DNA from: Cyprinodon diabolis
Lineage: Eukaryota > Chordata > Actinopteri > Cyprinodontiformes > Cyprinodontidae
Length of the DNA: 64,000 nucleotides
Reading direction: 5' to 3'
Assembly (NCBI GenBank): GCA_030533445.1
Contig: CM060070.1
Coordinates: forward strand, 35,828,501-35,892,500
The notes beneath the pieces are model-generated. The model was given only the letters and a program-made list of their open reading frames with translations, searched no databases and was not told the DNA's origin. A program made the position numbers and the translations under genes. Positions 12,530-23,924 of the stretch are shown piece by piece. Numbering within the stretch: position 1 is the stretch's first letter; each line of letters opens with the position of its first letter.

Positions 12530-13770
12530 TGTTTAATATCAAAATGTTGATAAATAAGCTGTATTTATAGAGTGCCTTTTCAAGTCAGGGGACTCTAAAC
12601 TGGACACTATATTGACTGATAGCGGTGAGCTACGTTGCAGCCATAGCTGTCCTGGCGCACACTGACAGAAGTGAAGCTGTCTCTGACCTCCATTAGTAAG
12701 CAATGCTGGGGATGCATCCTGCTGTTGGATGGACAAACTGAGAAAAACAGGGCTGGAGTTCATACCGCTGGCCCTTAGGTTGCAGGACAAACTCCAGCTT
12801 CCTCTGTCACTGTCACCATAAATCAAGCATTAGATAAGCACAAGTTACATCTACTTATTTCATGAATCCTATTAACAAAAAATACTGTTCCAACTCCTCT
12901 GCCCCTCACTGAGTTTTAATTATTACTGTTTAGAGCCTTTGTTTTAAGAGTCATGTTTTATTTGAATCCTGCTACATTTACATGTAAAATGTTTTTAGAG
13001 CAAAATGTTTTTAGAGCGATACAGAAGGCCCAAAACAAATCAAGTTCATCCCTCATTAAACAAGAGAGTGTTCCAACAGTAAAAAGTTACTATGGTTTGA
13101 TGTGCGTACAGTACATCATTAACAACTTCTCCATTCAATTCTTATGTTACCTTTGAGCAAACTTTTAAAACTTCTGAAAAAAGCAGGTACATTTCCAGCA
13201 GGTACAGCAGAAAGAAGTAACTAATGCAAAATATGTGTTTTTGTTCCAGCAAAGAGCATGTTTCTGTCAATGGAAATTTGAAAAAAAAATAAAAACAGCA
13301 ATCCAGAGATTCATCTATGAAATCTTTTTTTAATGAAAATATCTTTTGAGATTAACTTTGCTGTTTTTTTTCCAGATTTTTATTTTCTCCAATAATTTTT
13401 TTTTATTTATTTTATTTTTTTTCTATCTTCACAACTTTTCAGATTGAGGTTTACAAATTGCTTTCTTTTTAAATTACGTTTTAAAGATCACATTTCCTCA
13501 CAAGTTAAGTGGTTCATGTTGTCATTCAGTTCAAATCCAAAGTGCTCGCAGATGTCACTTTCAGTTTAGAACAAATTCCTTCTGTTTTCCAAATCTCAGC
13601 TAGCACTTCTCTGGCTTGCTACCCATCAGAAAAGGGGCTCTCAGGCTACATTGTAAGGTACGTAGGGAAACCATGTGTCTAGTAAGTACCTGATCCAAGA
13701 GTTCAATACTCACTTCGCTAAGGAAACAGAAAGGGGGCGGTGAGCAGAACATGTATGCCTTGTGTGCTGG
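12530..13770. other. intron, no feature recognised
   Basis: AT-rich with T-rich runs near 13,330-13,430; no clear repeat family. Confidence 0.5.
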
Positions 13771-13782
13771 ATTGCTGTAGAG

Positions 13783-14640
13783 CAGAGGTCACAGATTAGT
13801 GGATCAGGACCCACCTGCTGGCTAATCCAGACCCAACCCGATTTTAAATATTTATAAATTACTGCATCTTATCTGATGACAGTGTCTAACTTCACTTGCA
13901 ATGCTTCTCCTGTTGGTACGGTAAAGCCATTTGTAGCGTCCGGCACCAGGCTGCACGTGATAAAAATTAGCCTATAAGCTGCTGTCAGTCTGGGTTGCTG
14001 CTGCTGCTACTTTTAGACACAGCAGGCAAACCTGTGGCAAGCCGGGCGACGGGAAAGAGGGAGAAGACGATGAGAAAAAGAGAGCAGAGAAAGTGTGGAC
14101 TGCTGAAAGAACTGTGGGGAACTGGTAAAAGAAAAGTGAAATGGTGTCCTCAAAGATGATCCTGCACATTTGGAGTTTGTTTGGCTCAAACTGCTGCTGT
14201 GAAGCAGGATTCTCCACCATGAAAAGAATCAAAATTAAATATGGATCCAGGCTCAAAATGAGCACTTTGATCTGTGCTTTAGAATGGCTTAGTCTCCATT
14301 CAAAACCAGGTTTAAAGCCTTGCAGGGCAGCATAAAGCCCACTGCTCTCATTGAGCCATAAATAAGAAAGGAAAAAAAGGGAAATTGTCTATATACCAAA
14401 CTGAAATATTGTTGTTCTATACTTCAAAAACAAATTGGATTTTAAAACGGAAAAACTTTCTATTTTTATATTTTTTATTTAAAAATGCAATGTATAACAT
14501 GGATGCATAAACACTTGCATTTTATTTCAGTGTTGAATTCTGTTTAAAGTAACGGACTATAATTAAAAATGTCTCTGGAACTTTACTAGTTGCTGATTTT
14601 CTTTATTCGAAACCCGCTGATTTTCCATTGGTTACCCCTG
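13783..14640 (+). mobile_element. hAT relic with remains of the transposase C-terminus
   Basis: 858 bp with ends CAGAGGTCACAG and ...TTGGTTACCCCTG, flanked by a perfect 8-bp duplication CTGTAGAG (13,775-13,782 and 14,641-14,648). At 14,141-14,335 a frame reads HIWSLFGSNCCCEAGFSTMK and KIKYGSRLK, which resembles the hAT C-terminal dimerisation domain (SxFGSTYxCExxFSxMK in relatives). The rest of the transposase is gone, so this is an internally deleted copy. Confidence 0.85.
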
Positions 14641-15394
14641 CTGTAGAGTCAATAGCCATGTTCCCATTCAACTGAAATAATCATTTTAAGCAAACTTTTG
14701 AAAGTTTAAAAAAAAGGAAATGCGAATTTGCAGTGTTTCTTTTTGGTCTGAAGCCAATTAACCGCAAAAGCGTCCTACGTAATCGCCTACGTTGCGTTGT
14801 CATTCATAGCTGTAGTGAACAGGAAGTAGAGGCTTCAATCTAGCACTGACCACAGATCAGTAATGGAGGAATGTTTTAATGAATGACCGGGGAAGCTGCT
14901 CTTACAGTAGGTTAACATGTCTGCTAGTAATGGCAATGCTGCTTTCAGCCTTGTTTATACGCATAACAGGAACATCATGGAAAACACCGACATCAGAAAC
15001 AGCTGACGTGTGCGTACAAATTCACTGCATCAGAACTGATTTTAAAAAATTATTTCCATCTCCCATTTTGTGCATCAACCTTTTTTTTTTTAACAAAAGC
15101 CAAAAACCACTTCAGGCAAACATAAAATATTTGAATTTATATAAAATATTAATTATTTGAATTTTGTCATTTCCATCAACCTTTTTTGATGCAATATTTC
15201 AAATTGTAAAAGATGCTCATTAGAAAGAGCTGATGGAAACACAAATTGCTTCGATGCGATCAGCTGGTTTTCCTTAGATATAAAACTTTAAACCAATCTG
15301 ACTAGATTTTCTAATTGTCTTGGTTGAGTTCCTGTAGATGACGTCTTGTAAATTAGTGCAAGTTTTTTTTTTTTTACAGCCATCTTAGATAGTC

Positions 15395-16200
15395 ACCAGC
15401 CTTGGCATCATCCTAGATAGCAACTTTAAATTTGATAAAAAGATCAATGGCATTTTAAAATCGTGTTTTTATCACCTTGGTCTTTTGCCCATTTTTTTAA
15501 AGCCATTTTTATTTTTTAATCTTTTCGAGCAAGTCGTGCATTCATTTGTTTCAAGTCTTCTGGACTACTGCAATGCACTTTATTCGGGTATCAGCCACAA
15601 AGCACTTTCGCGCTCGCAGTAAAGGCTGATTTATACTCAGAAACCAGGTCGTCTGTGTCTGTCGCAGTGAACGCAAACGTGCCCCCGCCCCCTCCGCAGA
15701 CACTCTGCTGCACCTCTCCAAAGTTGTAGGTGAACGCAGACAGTGCCACAGACAGGAGGCCTCTGATTGGTCAAATCTACATCCGCTCTACAGTATGCGT
15801 ATTTCCTCTTTGGTACCATACCGGCTTGTTTTGTTTGTATGACCGCAATTACGGAAAACAACTCGCCACGATGGACCAGCTAGATAAACGAGGTGCACAA
15901 GAATGCTGGGACCCTTTTTTCACCTGGATCTCCACTCTTTTTCGCCCTCATGTCCTTCTGTTATCGCTCAATCTGGCCCCCACTTCCTCACCGCCTCGGC
16001 CGTATCTATACTCACAGCTAGTTCCTGATTGTTGCTTTTTTGCGATTGCTTTGTGGCGTGGCGCATCTGCGACAAGCTCAATGCGACACGCCGCTGCGGG
16101 GAGTATAACCAGCCCTTTAGTCCAGAACGCTGGGCCACGACTTTTAACGGGCACCAAAGAACGTCAACACATCACCCCAATGCACTGGCTCACTGGCTCA
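15395..16200 (+). mobile_element. L2-type LINE ORF2 fragment split by a Harbinger MITE
   Basis: Before the MITE it reads LGIILDSNFKFDKKINGILK and VHSFVSSLLDYCNALYSGI; after it, LVQNAGPRLLTGTKERQHIT. These are adjacent blocks in fish L2-like ORF2. Removing 15,623-16,116 plus one 3-base target copy restores the frame. Confidence 0.75.
15623..16116. mobile_element. PIF/Harbinger-type MITE
   Basis: 494 bp with ends AGGCTGATTTATACTC and ...GAGTATAACCAGCCCT and 3-bp flanks TAA and TTA, fitting the TWA target of PIF/Harbinger. It interrupts an L2-type LINE reading frame: the LINE reads ...KALSRSQ before it and LVQNAGPRLLTGTKERQHIT after it. A small frame starting MDQLDKRGAQ may be the relic start of an element gene. 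Confidence 0.75.
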
Positions 16201-16554
16201 GTTAAGTTTATAATTGGTTTTAACCACTTGCCAATAACTTACATTTATAACATACGGTAAGTTTTAGTGGTTGTAGAAGTAATAGAAAACACAGATCTGG
16301 GAACTGGAATTCTAGCAGCACTCCTACATTATTCTCTACATTTTCTCTCCGTTGTCCTTTCTTTCACAGTAAATGGTATCGGCATCTCAGAAATGTTAGA
16401 TTTGTTTACCAAGCTTTCCTGTCTGACCCTTCAAAACAATCTACCATCAACAGCATTGTGTTGTAGAAGCTTTTATGCAAGAGCCTTTTTTTTGGGGAGT
16501 TTTTACAGCACATTTTGGAGTTTTTACGGCACTAGTGTCTCGTTTTTTTGCCAG

Positions 16555-16700
16555 TAGGCTGGCAGGAAAGGGGGTATGAGAGAGGGAGAGACATGCGGCC
16601 AAGGATTCGAACCCGGGTCATCCATGTCGAAGACTAAGTAATCTTTCTGTACATGGGTTTTGTGCGCTAAACACTGGGCAACCAAAGCACGCCCTTATGC
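16555..16700 (-). repeat. tRNA-derived SINE
   Basis: On the minus strand, TGGTTGCCCAGTGTTTAGCG resembles an RNA polymerase III A box and GGGTTCGAATCC a B box, about 60 bp apart. A GCATGTCTCTCCCTCTCTC tail follows, typical of a common fish SINE. The extra spacing and mutations rule out a working tRNA gene. Confidence 0.6.
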
Positions 16701-16704
16701 AACA

Positions 16705-17461
16705 AACTTTTAAACAATTTTCCCAACATTTATGGAGAACAGCAAAGTTGCTCTTTTGTAGTTTTTATTATTTTCACCTATAAACATAGAAAAAGTCAGC
16801 AGCCTTTTGAATTGTTCTGTAGTATGGTATAAATCAAGATTCTCCAGAACATATCTCCAAAGCCTGCTATTTTCTGTAACACAAGTTGTGCTACCCACAG
16901 TAATTGCTGATAAAAAGTCTAAAGACTGTTTTACAATTTTCATATTTCTTTATGCTATTACTAGTTTTAAATCTGTGGTAAACCATTGTTTTACAGCAAC
17001 TCCTCTCTCACATATACTGTACAATATTGCATCTTCTAATATGTTTCCTTAAAGACTGTTTAGGACAGGTAGCTACAAAAAGTTAAATGACCATAAACTC
17101 AATATAAACCCCTAGCTATTATTATTTTATGTTTATTTTATTTATTTGTTTATTTATTTATATGTTTGTTTCCCTTGTTTTATTTTTATTTATTTTTACA
17201 TTCTATGTCTCTTTTTTTTTTTTTACTTATAATGTCACCAACTGCTGTGTATCTTTGTTTGATGTTTGAATTACTCTGTATTGTTACAGGGAATTGCCAA
17301 TAAAGCAAAAAAAAAATAAAAAAATAAAATAAAACATCATAGACGCAGCTGTTCTCGCGAGTCCTTCCGTATAACAATGACCTTGTATGTGATTGGAGAA
17401 GCTATACTCAGAAGAACTTTATCTCCAGTTCCTTTGTTTGGACTTTGCTGGTACGTGATCA
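16705..17461. other. intron, unassigned; TE-like tail
   Basis: TTTATTTATTT-rich sequence at 17,110-17,200 and GCCAATAAAGC before an A-rich end at 17,330 suggest an old retroelement tail. The last 100 bp could be the 5' leader of the C14orf93-like fragment. Confidence 0.4.
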
Positions 17462-18334
17462 ATGGCTGGACGACGTCCCCCGTTCAACTTGCCTTCAACT
17501 CCTCTTGGACGCGATGGCGTCTCTGCAGTCGAACAAGTGTGTGGGAGAAACGAACTCAAAGAACAGAAGCTAGCGGTAAATATATGTTTGATTACTGCTA
17601 GCTAAGCTAAAGCTACGGCTAATAGTAGCCTTGCAAGAACAAGCTTTATTAAAGTGTATTTTTTGTGATTCACAGGAAGCAGTACGCCGTCTTCACAACT
17701 CGGAGACAAATTGCAGGCGCTATGAACCGGAGCAAGGGTAAGATTTAAAGAATATGCTTCCATTCTGCTGTAAAAGGATATAGATATGGATAGATACCGA
17801 TCATAACTGTACATTTTGTTTTCACAGACTAATCTCGCCTCATAATGAGGCGGTGACCTCCTATTATTCATACCACTCTCATTTAATTGTTTTCCAGCTG
17901 CCTGTAAGACGTATTATGAGACGGTCCGCAGGAGCTTCAGATATACGCAGCCAGAGAACACGTTGCGCGCGGAAGCTGCCCAGCATTCAGAAAAGAAAGA
18001 GAGTAAGACTTTATTTGGTGACTATTTTTCAGGTGCATTGATAGATGTGTTGTGTCCATACGCAGTGCATCCCATCGCATAGTGCTGATTTACAGCTGCT
18101 GAAATCGAGGCAGAGTGTGCTAGCTGATGAGGAAGTGGAACTCTGGAATGGCCGCCGCCATTTCATAGGCCGGATCTCTCTGAACTCCGTGTTAAGCTGC
18201 AGTCCCGGTTAGAAGCGATGCCGAAGTACAGGGCCACGCACAGTAGGCGTCTGCACATCGGACCTGCCTCGGAGGGAATGCTGCCAGTTACCTCCAACCC
18301 CGAGGAGGCAAACGGACAGTTCACGGAGTTGTAA
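17462..18334 (+). pseudogene. C14orf93-like gene, spliced but broken
   Basis: Exon-like blocks on the plus strand, inside an ADAMTS10 intron. Block 1 (17,462-17,575) starts MAGRRPPFNLPSTPLGRDG and ends NELKEQKLA at a GTAAAT donor. Block 2 (17,676-17,737, acceptor TTCACAG, donor GTAAGA) reads EAVRRLHNSETNCRRYEPEQ. Block 3 (17,828-18,002) reads LISPHNEAVTSYY and, in another frame after a TTTTCCAG acceptor-like site, ACKTYYETVRRSFRYTQPEN. Block 4 (18,096-18,334) reads LLKSRQSVLADEEVELWNG, then shifts frame to LSELRVKLQSRLEAMPKYRA and ends GQFTEL with a stop; AATAAA is at 18,392. From memory these motifs fit the teleost C14orf93-like family, of unknown function. The central YYETVRR part and the C-terminus are out of frame, so it is probably a pseudogene. 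Introns show it is not a processed copy. Confidence 0.5.
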
Positions 18335-18521
18335 TTTTTGGATACGCATGTGTGGGCAGATCCTCGCGTTGTATATAGTTGTGTTTGTTTTAATAAAGCT
18401 ATTTCTTTGCATAAACAGCTTCCTGGCAAATGTTCATTTCCTGTATAAATTCATTCATGTCCTTGATGGTAGCCTAATAATAGTGTAGTAGTGTAGGATA
18501 ACATAAATATACAGCATATGA

Positions 18522-18561
18522 ATAAATAAATAAATGAATGAATAAATATATGAATAAATAA

Positions 18562-18593
<32 letters not shown>

Positions 18594-18640
18594 ATTAACA
18601 TATATATTTATGTAAATATATATATAAAATATATATATAT
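18522..18640. repeat. simple repeats: (AAAT)n, (TA)n
   Basis: Tracts of AATAAATAAATA and ATATATATATAT lie between the C14orf93-like fragment and the tandem duplication. Confidence 0.95.
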
Positions 18641-18840
18641 GCCAACCAATCACGAGCGATTTTACTTGTTTAAAAAGAAGTGGTTCCGTCCAATACTCAG
18701 TAAGAAAATTAAAGCCTGGCGTGGCCACGTGTGGTTTTGCTGCCAATCACGAGCGATTTCACTTGTTTGAGAATAGTGGTTTCAGCCAATACTGAGTAGG
18801 TTATTCAAGCCAGACCTGGCCAGCCGCGTAGGTTTGCTGC
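18641..18840 (+). repeat. two-copy tandem duplication, about 98-bp unit, with CCAAT motifs
   Basis: Unit 1 (18,641-18,738) and unit 2 (18,739-18,840) share CCAATCACGAGCGATTT, CACTTGTTT, AGTGGTTYCR, CCAATACT and a GCCTGGC / GACCTGGC block, with scattered differences. The CCAAT motifs recall promoters, but no gene follows directly. Confidence 0.6.
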
Positions 18841-18984
18841 ATTCATATGCTAATTAGGTCCATTAGTACAGCTGATCGCTCTCCACATACGTCAGAGTCC
18901 GTTTCCGACAATTTGTGGCACGACAAACTGCGACAAGCGCGGGTTGCAAATTGTAAATGTGTAAATAAAGTGGACTGGATTGGA

Positions 18985-20160
18985 TAGATTTAGTCTTAGT
19001 TTTCGTCTTCAAGACGAAAACAATTATTAGTTTTAGTCATATTTTAGTCGTTACTATATGTGACAGTTTTAGTCGGTTTTATGTTGCAATTTGTAAAAGT
19101 TAACGTTTACGATTTTTTATAACATTCAGATTCCTTACCAGACTCACAGCTCTTGCCTAGATACTACATTTATCAGATTTAACAGGTCGCAGTGAAATAT
19201 TTGCTTTGGATCTAATTTAGGGATTCCTTCTGTTAGAAATTAAAGTAGTTTTGCATCACCTCTTGGGAGCTGGAAGAAATAAAATCTTGATAGTTAGAAA
19301 AAAGCATTTTTTACGCTTGGCACAGGATGATCAGCCACATAATTTATTAAGTAGCGAGAGCAGGAAGAGCCATACAGCTAAGAGCGAACCATCACTGTGG
19401 AATGTAAAGCCCTGACTCGGAGCTAATCAGGTACAAAGACGCATTTCTGCACAAGCACAGCTGGAAGAGCAGTTCAATGCAGTTTATTTAAATAGCGGCA
19501 AATTACAACAAATGTCATCTCAAGGCACTTTAGAGTTCACCAGATCATCCAGTCAAATTGATTCAAAGTTTTCTATCAAAGGAAAACCAGTTGATTGCAT
19601 CGACTCATTGACTCAAAGGTAATCCCTCAAATTAAGCAGGCTTGTAGCGACAGTGGAGAGGAAAAACTCCCTTTTAAAAGGAAGAAACCTCCAGCAGAAC
19701 CAGGCTCAGAGGGCCATCAGATCAGAGCGGCCTTCACCCTAAGCCAACTGGGGTAAGAGCAGGGTTCGTCAGTCTTAAAAATAAGCTTGAAAATAAACTT
19801 GATAATAATCCCGATGATTCCGGATTATTTTCATCCCTGCTGCTGCTGCAATGGTCCACCTGTAGTCATGTAGAATGTGCACCGCTGCACGCCAGGTGGG
19901 CAGCTTGACCAAACAAGACGCAGCACGGCTGATACTGCTTAGTAGATTACAGCACAATGATGCATTTTAAACCGGTGACAGACCACCCAATAAAATTTTT
20001 TTTCACTCTCGTCCCATCAACGAAAACTGACACCCATGACTCATCATGTCTTCGCCATCAAAGCTTCATGTTTAGTTTGTCAGTTATCGTTATCCTCATG
20101 AAAAAAAAGGAGTATCAACTGAATGATTTCGTCATTGTTGACGAAAACAACACTAATTGG
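18985..20160. repeat. MITE-like element with an L2 tail inside
   Basis: The left end TTAGTCTTAGTTTTCGTC and the right end GACGAAAACAACACTAA are imperfect inverted copies; both ends are rich in TTTTCGTC/GACGAAAA. The L2-type tail at 19,470-19,760 lies inside, so it inserted later. No clear target duplication. Confidence 0.5.
19470..19760 (-). mobile_element. L2-type LINE 3' untranslated fragment
   Basis: Contains, reversed, the terminal module of this LINE family: CAGTTTATTTAAATAGCG, TCAAAGTTTTCTATCAAAGG, GTGGAGAGGAAAAACTCCC and GAAACCTCCAGCAGAACCAG. Related copies are at 21,685-21,925 and 23,925-24,475. Confidence 0.7.
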
Positions 20161-20387
20161 TGCTAAATAACGAAACTGAGCTGAGTTGAGTGGAGACAGA
20201 TGCATCGGAGGGAAACTTTGTGTCCTCTTGTCTCATTAGTAAAATGAGACACAAGGAAATCCAATTATTTTCATTTATATTAATCATTATAAGTGTTGAG
20301 AGAGGCAGTGGGCATCCACTGCCACAATGATTGATAGATAGAAAATCCCACTAAGCTTCAGCAGAAACCAAACAAATACATCCTTAC

Positions 20388-20490
20388 CTCCTCTGTACGG
20401 TTTCCAGGTGTAAAATTTCCCCCTGAAAGGAGTGCTATCAAACTCAGAGCACTGGATCTCTCTGAAGTCCCTGGAGCCTGCAGGACACTC
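20388..20490 (-). CDS. adamts10: adamts10 exon 14: cysteine-rich module, start
   Basis: 103 bp, acceptor AATACAG, donor GTAAGG, ends one base into a Gly codon. It reads [19 protein letters not shown], then [15 protein letters not shown]. This is the border of the thrombospondin repeat and the cysteine-rich module and is very close to the mammalian sequence. Confidence 0.94.
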
Positions 20491-20644
20491 CTGTATTTTA
20501 TGAAAATAGGCATATTATTTAAAATAACTATATGCATTCAAACAGCGTATGCAAGTAAATCATATTTCAATGAATGTGAGTATTATAGACGACCGTGTAA
20601 GGACACATTTATAGCAGAGATGATAAACACTGAGCCAAACTTAC

Positions 20645-20708
20645 ATCAATATTACAGGACCTGAAGCGTTTTCTTTCTCCCAGACAGTATTTTCCACCAA
20701 TGGTTGGC
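20645..20708 (-). CDS. adamts10: adamts10 exon 13: first thrombospondin repeat, end
   Basis: 64 bp, acceptor GACCGTAG, donor GTAAGT. It reads R, then [20 protein letters not shown] and D. It completes the first thrombospondin repeat (human [21 protein letters not shown]). The following intron is 154 bp. Confidence 0.94.
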
Positions 20709-21684
20709 CTACGGTCAAAGAAGCACACAGCTGGATCAGTCCGTCCCATATGAGCTGAGTTTGACTCCATCAATCATCCATTACATCAGCACAGATTCAA
20801 AGCCCAGCGTTTTCTTGCCCTCATTTTCGTTTTTTCAGGTGCATTGATTAGACTTTACTTTCGCTACAGTGAATGCCAACAAGGGAATATTTCTAAATGC
20901 TAAAAACTCATCAGTTTGTTTTGCAACTGGCTGCTTTTCCTGCGTTTTCAACATATTTTGGCAAAGTAAACCCAGAGCAAATGTGGAAAACAATGGTCTT
21001 AAACGAAAAAGGAGAAAATTGTTGGCCTTGGATTTGGGTTAGGACTTTCTTACTTTAATAATTTCAAGATGAGCTGTCCAGTGACAATGATTTAAAAGAT
21101 TAGACGTTCTGCATGGATTTGGACTCTACTGCTGCAAGTATGAAGCGTCTTTTATTGAAGAAACAATACTCAGGGGGTTGTTTCAACACTACTGGGGAAA
21201 CATAAACAATGAAAGAGTTTAAAAGGCTGATAAACAACACTCAATGCAGGGGAACTTCTGTCAGGCCTCTCAGCCTAAAACAGATAGCCTCTCTAAAGAG
21301 TAGTTTCATTATGTTCTTGTTCTTTGACGGAGCCCAAAATGCACAGCAAAGAGTCGTAAATGAATAGAGGATTAATGACGATACCATACAAATAATGCAG
21401 CTTTGAGAATTGCACATATTGATCCGGTATGATATTAGCATGACTCTTACCTGCTTTTATTACTTATTTGACACTGTAGAATTTTACATAAGGTTTAATC
21501 AAGTAATATTACTACAACAGGGAACAAAAGTCAACAACAAAATGTATGAAAACATGTCTCGGGTGGATGAGCTTGTCTTCTTTACTTCCTGGTTTATTTG
21601 TTGTTTTTATTTTCCATATTTGTGTTTCTCTAAATTGTAAGGGCAATTTTTTGTTTTGAGATAAAGATTTCCTTCCAGAAATTC

Positions 21685-21925
21685 TTCTTTCAATTCAGTT
21701 TATTTCTATAGTGCCAATTCACAACACATGTCATCACAAGGCACTTTACAATTCACCAGATAATATAGTGAAATTGATTCAAAGTTTTCTATCAAAGGAA
21801 AACCAGTGGATTGCATCGACTCGAAGGCAATCCCTCACACTAAGCATGCTTGTAGCGACAGTGGAGAGGAAAAACCCTCTTTTAACGGGAAGAAACCTCC
21901 AGCAGAACCAGAACTTATGCTCAAC
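21685..21925 (-). mobile_element. L2-type LINE 3' untranslated fragment
   Basis: Same terminal module as at 19,470-19,760, starting TCAGTTTATTTCTATAGTGC and ending ACCTCCAGCAGAACCAG. It lies 150 bp from ADAMTS exon 12. Confidence 0.7.
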
Positions 21926-22075
21926 CCTCCTGCAGCTCACTGAAGTTATCTTATTCATGTATTATTACAGTTACTCTGTAGTCTTGAAAACTTCAAAATC
22001 AAATCTCTAATTTGCCAACTGTTTCCTAAGTTTCTGTCAATTACTTTACCACAATAGGAATAAAGAAATCTGCAC

Positions 22076-22221
22076 CTGGGGCTGTCACAATGACGGACAG
22101 AAGAGGAGACTCCACCTCCACAGGTCCTGCTGCACTCCCCCCAGGTGGACCACAGACCCCAGCCTCCATCCACGCCCTCTGGACGAGTGCCATATGCAAC
22201 ACACACCCTCTTGAAGCACCA
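22076..22221 (-). CDS. adamts10: adamts10 exon 12: end of disintegrin module and first thrombospondin repeat
   Basis: 146 bp, acceptor GCTACAG, donor GTGCAG. It reads [20 protein letters not shown], then [18 protein letters not shown] and RHCDSP. WGLWSTW is the tryptophan ladder (a C-mannosylation motif) and CSRTCGG fits the O-fucosylation motif of thrombospondin type 1 repeats; both are important for secretion in this family. [12 protein letters not shown] resembles ADAMTS10 (VPFGSRPEGVDG). Confidence 0.95.
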
Positions 22222-23305
22222 CTGTAGCAGATATACAAATATAAGGCATATTTACTGATTTTCCTTTACTGGTTTTTATGTAAAGGTCACAGTTTGGGCC
22301 TTCTTCACTTTAGTGACTTGAGAACACATCAGAATAGTTTACCATAGATTCAACAAACGGGTCTTTAATTCATCAATTTCAATTGATGTTTGTGCTTAAA
22401 ATGTGACAGACACTCGCAATCACGCAATATTGAACTTTGACAACAAACTATGTAGATTTTCTTCTCTAAAGTTTTATAGTTTGTTTTTTTTTCAAAATCC
22501 AAATGATTTTAAAGGTGATAGCTAAAGTTAACTCCCAGCTTACTCGTGCTCCCCAGCTTGGATTCCATAATGTACACCAGCCAATTGCTAGATCCACTAA
22601 TATTATTTACATATATTTAACTTCCTGCTAAGAAGTGAAGTAGCGACGCTCAAAAACTTGAACAAAGTTCACATTTGCCTCTCTTTTTTTTGGCTTAAAT
22701 GTGAGAAATGTAACACCAAGAAGAAGCAATTTTCAGCAATTTGAAAACATAAAATCTATAAAAACAACAAAAATTGTAAAAAGAAAAAAAAAATCAAACT
22801 TAAAAATGCTTAAAAAAATCCCAAAATAGTAAAAAAAAAAAAAGAAACAAAAAACAATAAATAAAAAATATTGAAAAAATTGAAATTATGAAAACACCAA
22901 AGCTACTCTTAAAACTTTTATTAAGACTTTTATTTCATTATAGGGTATTTTTCAAAGATTTATATCTGGATTGCTTTTTTTTCACATTTCCTGTTTGATG
23001 GGCATGTAAGACGCAAAAAAAAAATATTTTTTTTGTTCATATATCCATTAGTAAAATGTGTTCTTTGCTTGCAACGATAATGGAACAAAAATCACTCCAC
23101 AGCTGTGCTGGCCTGTGAAGTTCTTTCACGCTAGATTCACTAATCCATGAACCTTTGGAGGCCTGTCGCCACCGGCTATGCACAGAGGAAATCAATAATA
23201 CATTAAAACTTGTTCATCCAATTTTGCTTTTCAAAATGAAGACTTAAACTTTCAAGCCCTTTGGTTAAGATACATAAACATTGGAGTATTATTTTCAGAG
23301 CTCAC

Positions 23306-23413
23306 CCCTTTCTCAATTGTATTAGTCTGGCAGATGGTTCCCTCTGCAGCGGGTATACTGCTGGTGATGCAGCGGTTGCTTTTACTCATGCACCACAGTT
23401 CACTGCAGACCTC
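23306..23413 (-). CDS. adamts10: adamts10 exon 11: disintegrin-like module, end
   Basis: 108 bp, 36 codons, phase 0 at both ends, acceptor CCTACAG, donor GTGAGC. It reads [20 protein letters not shown], then [16 protein letters not shown]. The cysteines and the AAEGT block are conserved through the family. Confidence 0.94.
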
Positions 23414-23924
23414 CTGTAGGTATCAGAGAGAGGAGGCTAAATCCATTGAAGAAGTTTCATAGACAGAAACAAGGCAAACGGTACGAGAAAAATTATTCTT
23501 ATTTATGATCAACAGGCAGAAACTGTCATTCATCTTAACCTCTCTTCCCTCTGGAGCTGTCAACACTTAAGTGTATATTTTTATTATGTACATGCGCTGA
23601 CAACATAGAACCTATAATAATGAGTCTATGAAGCCGCACGCCGCTCCAGATGTCCGTTTGCTCTGACGGCAGCCTCGTAAAAACCTGACCATGCAATAGA
23701 AAGAAGGCTGTCCTAGTAAAGTATTGCAAGATGTGTTGTATCACAGGGATACAGGTAAAAAGAGGTGCAAAATAAACGAAGAGCGAGCAGTTACTTTTAA
23801 TGAACACTTTTCATTAACTTTTAATGAGTCGGAGGAACTGACAGCAAAGGGAATTAGGGCATATTTGCAGTACTCTCCTCTTAAAAGCATCATATGAAGC
23901 AGAATGTCAGAAAGGTATTTACTT

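Noticed and set aside
16555..16700. tRNA gene
   Set aside because: A and B box-like motifs are present, but the spacing and arms do not form a tRNA; it fits a tRNA-derived SINE.
17853..17897. 45-bp intron in the C14orf93-like fragment
   Set aside because: It is in frame and open, and too short for a typical vertebrate intron; more likely part of the exon or a damaged region.
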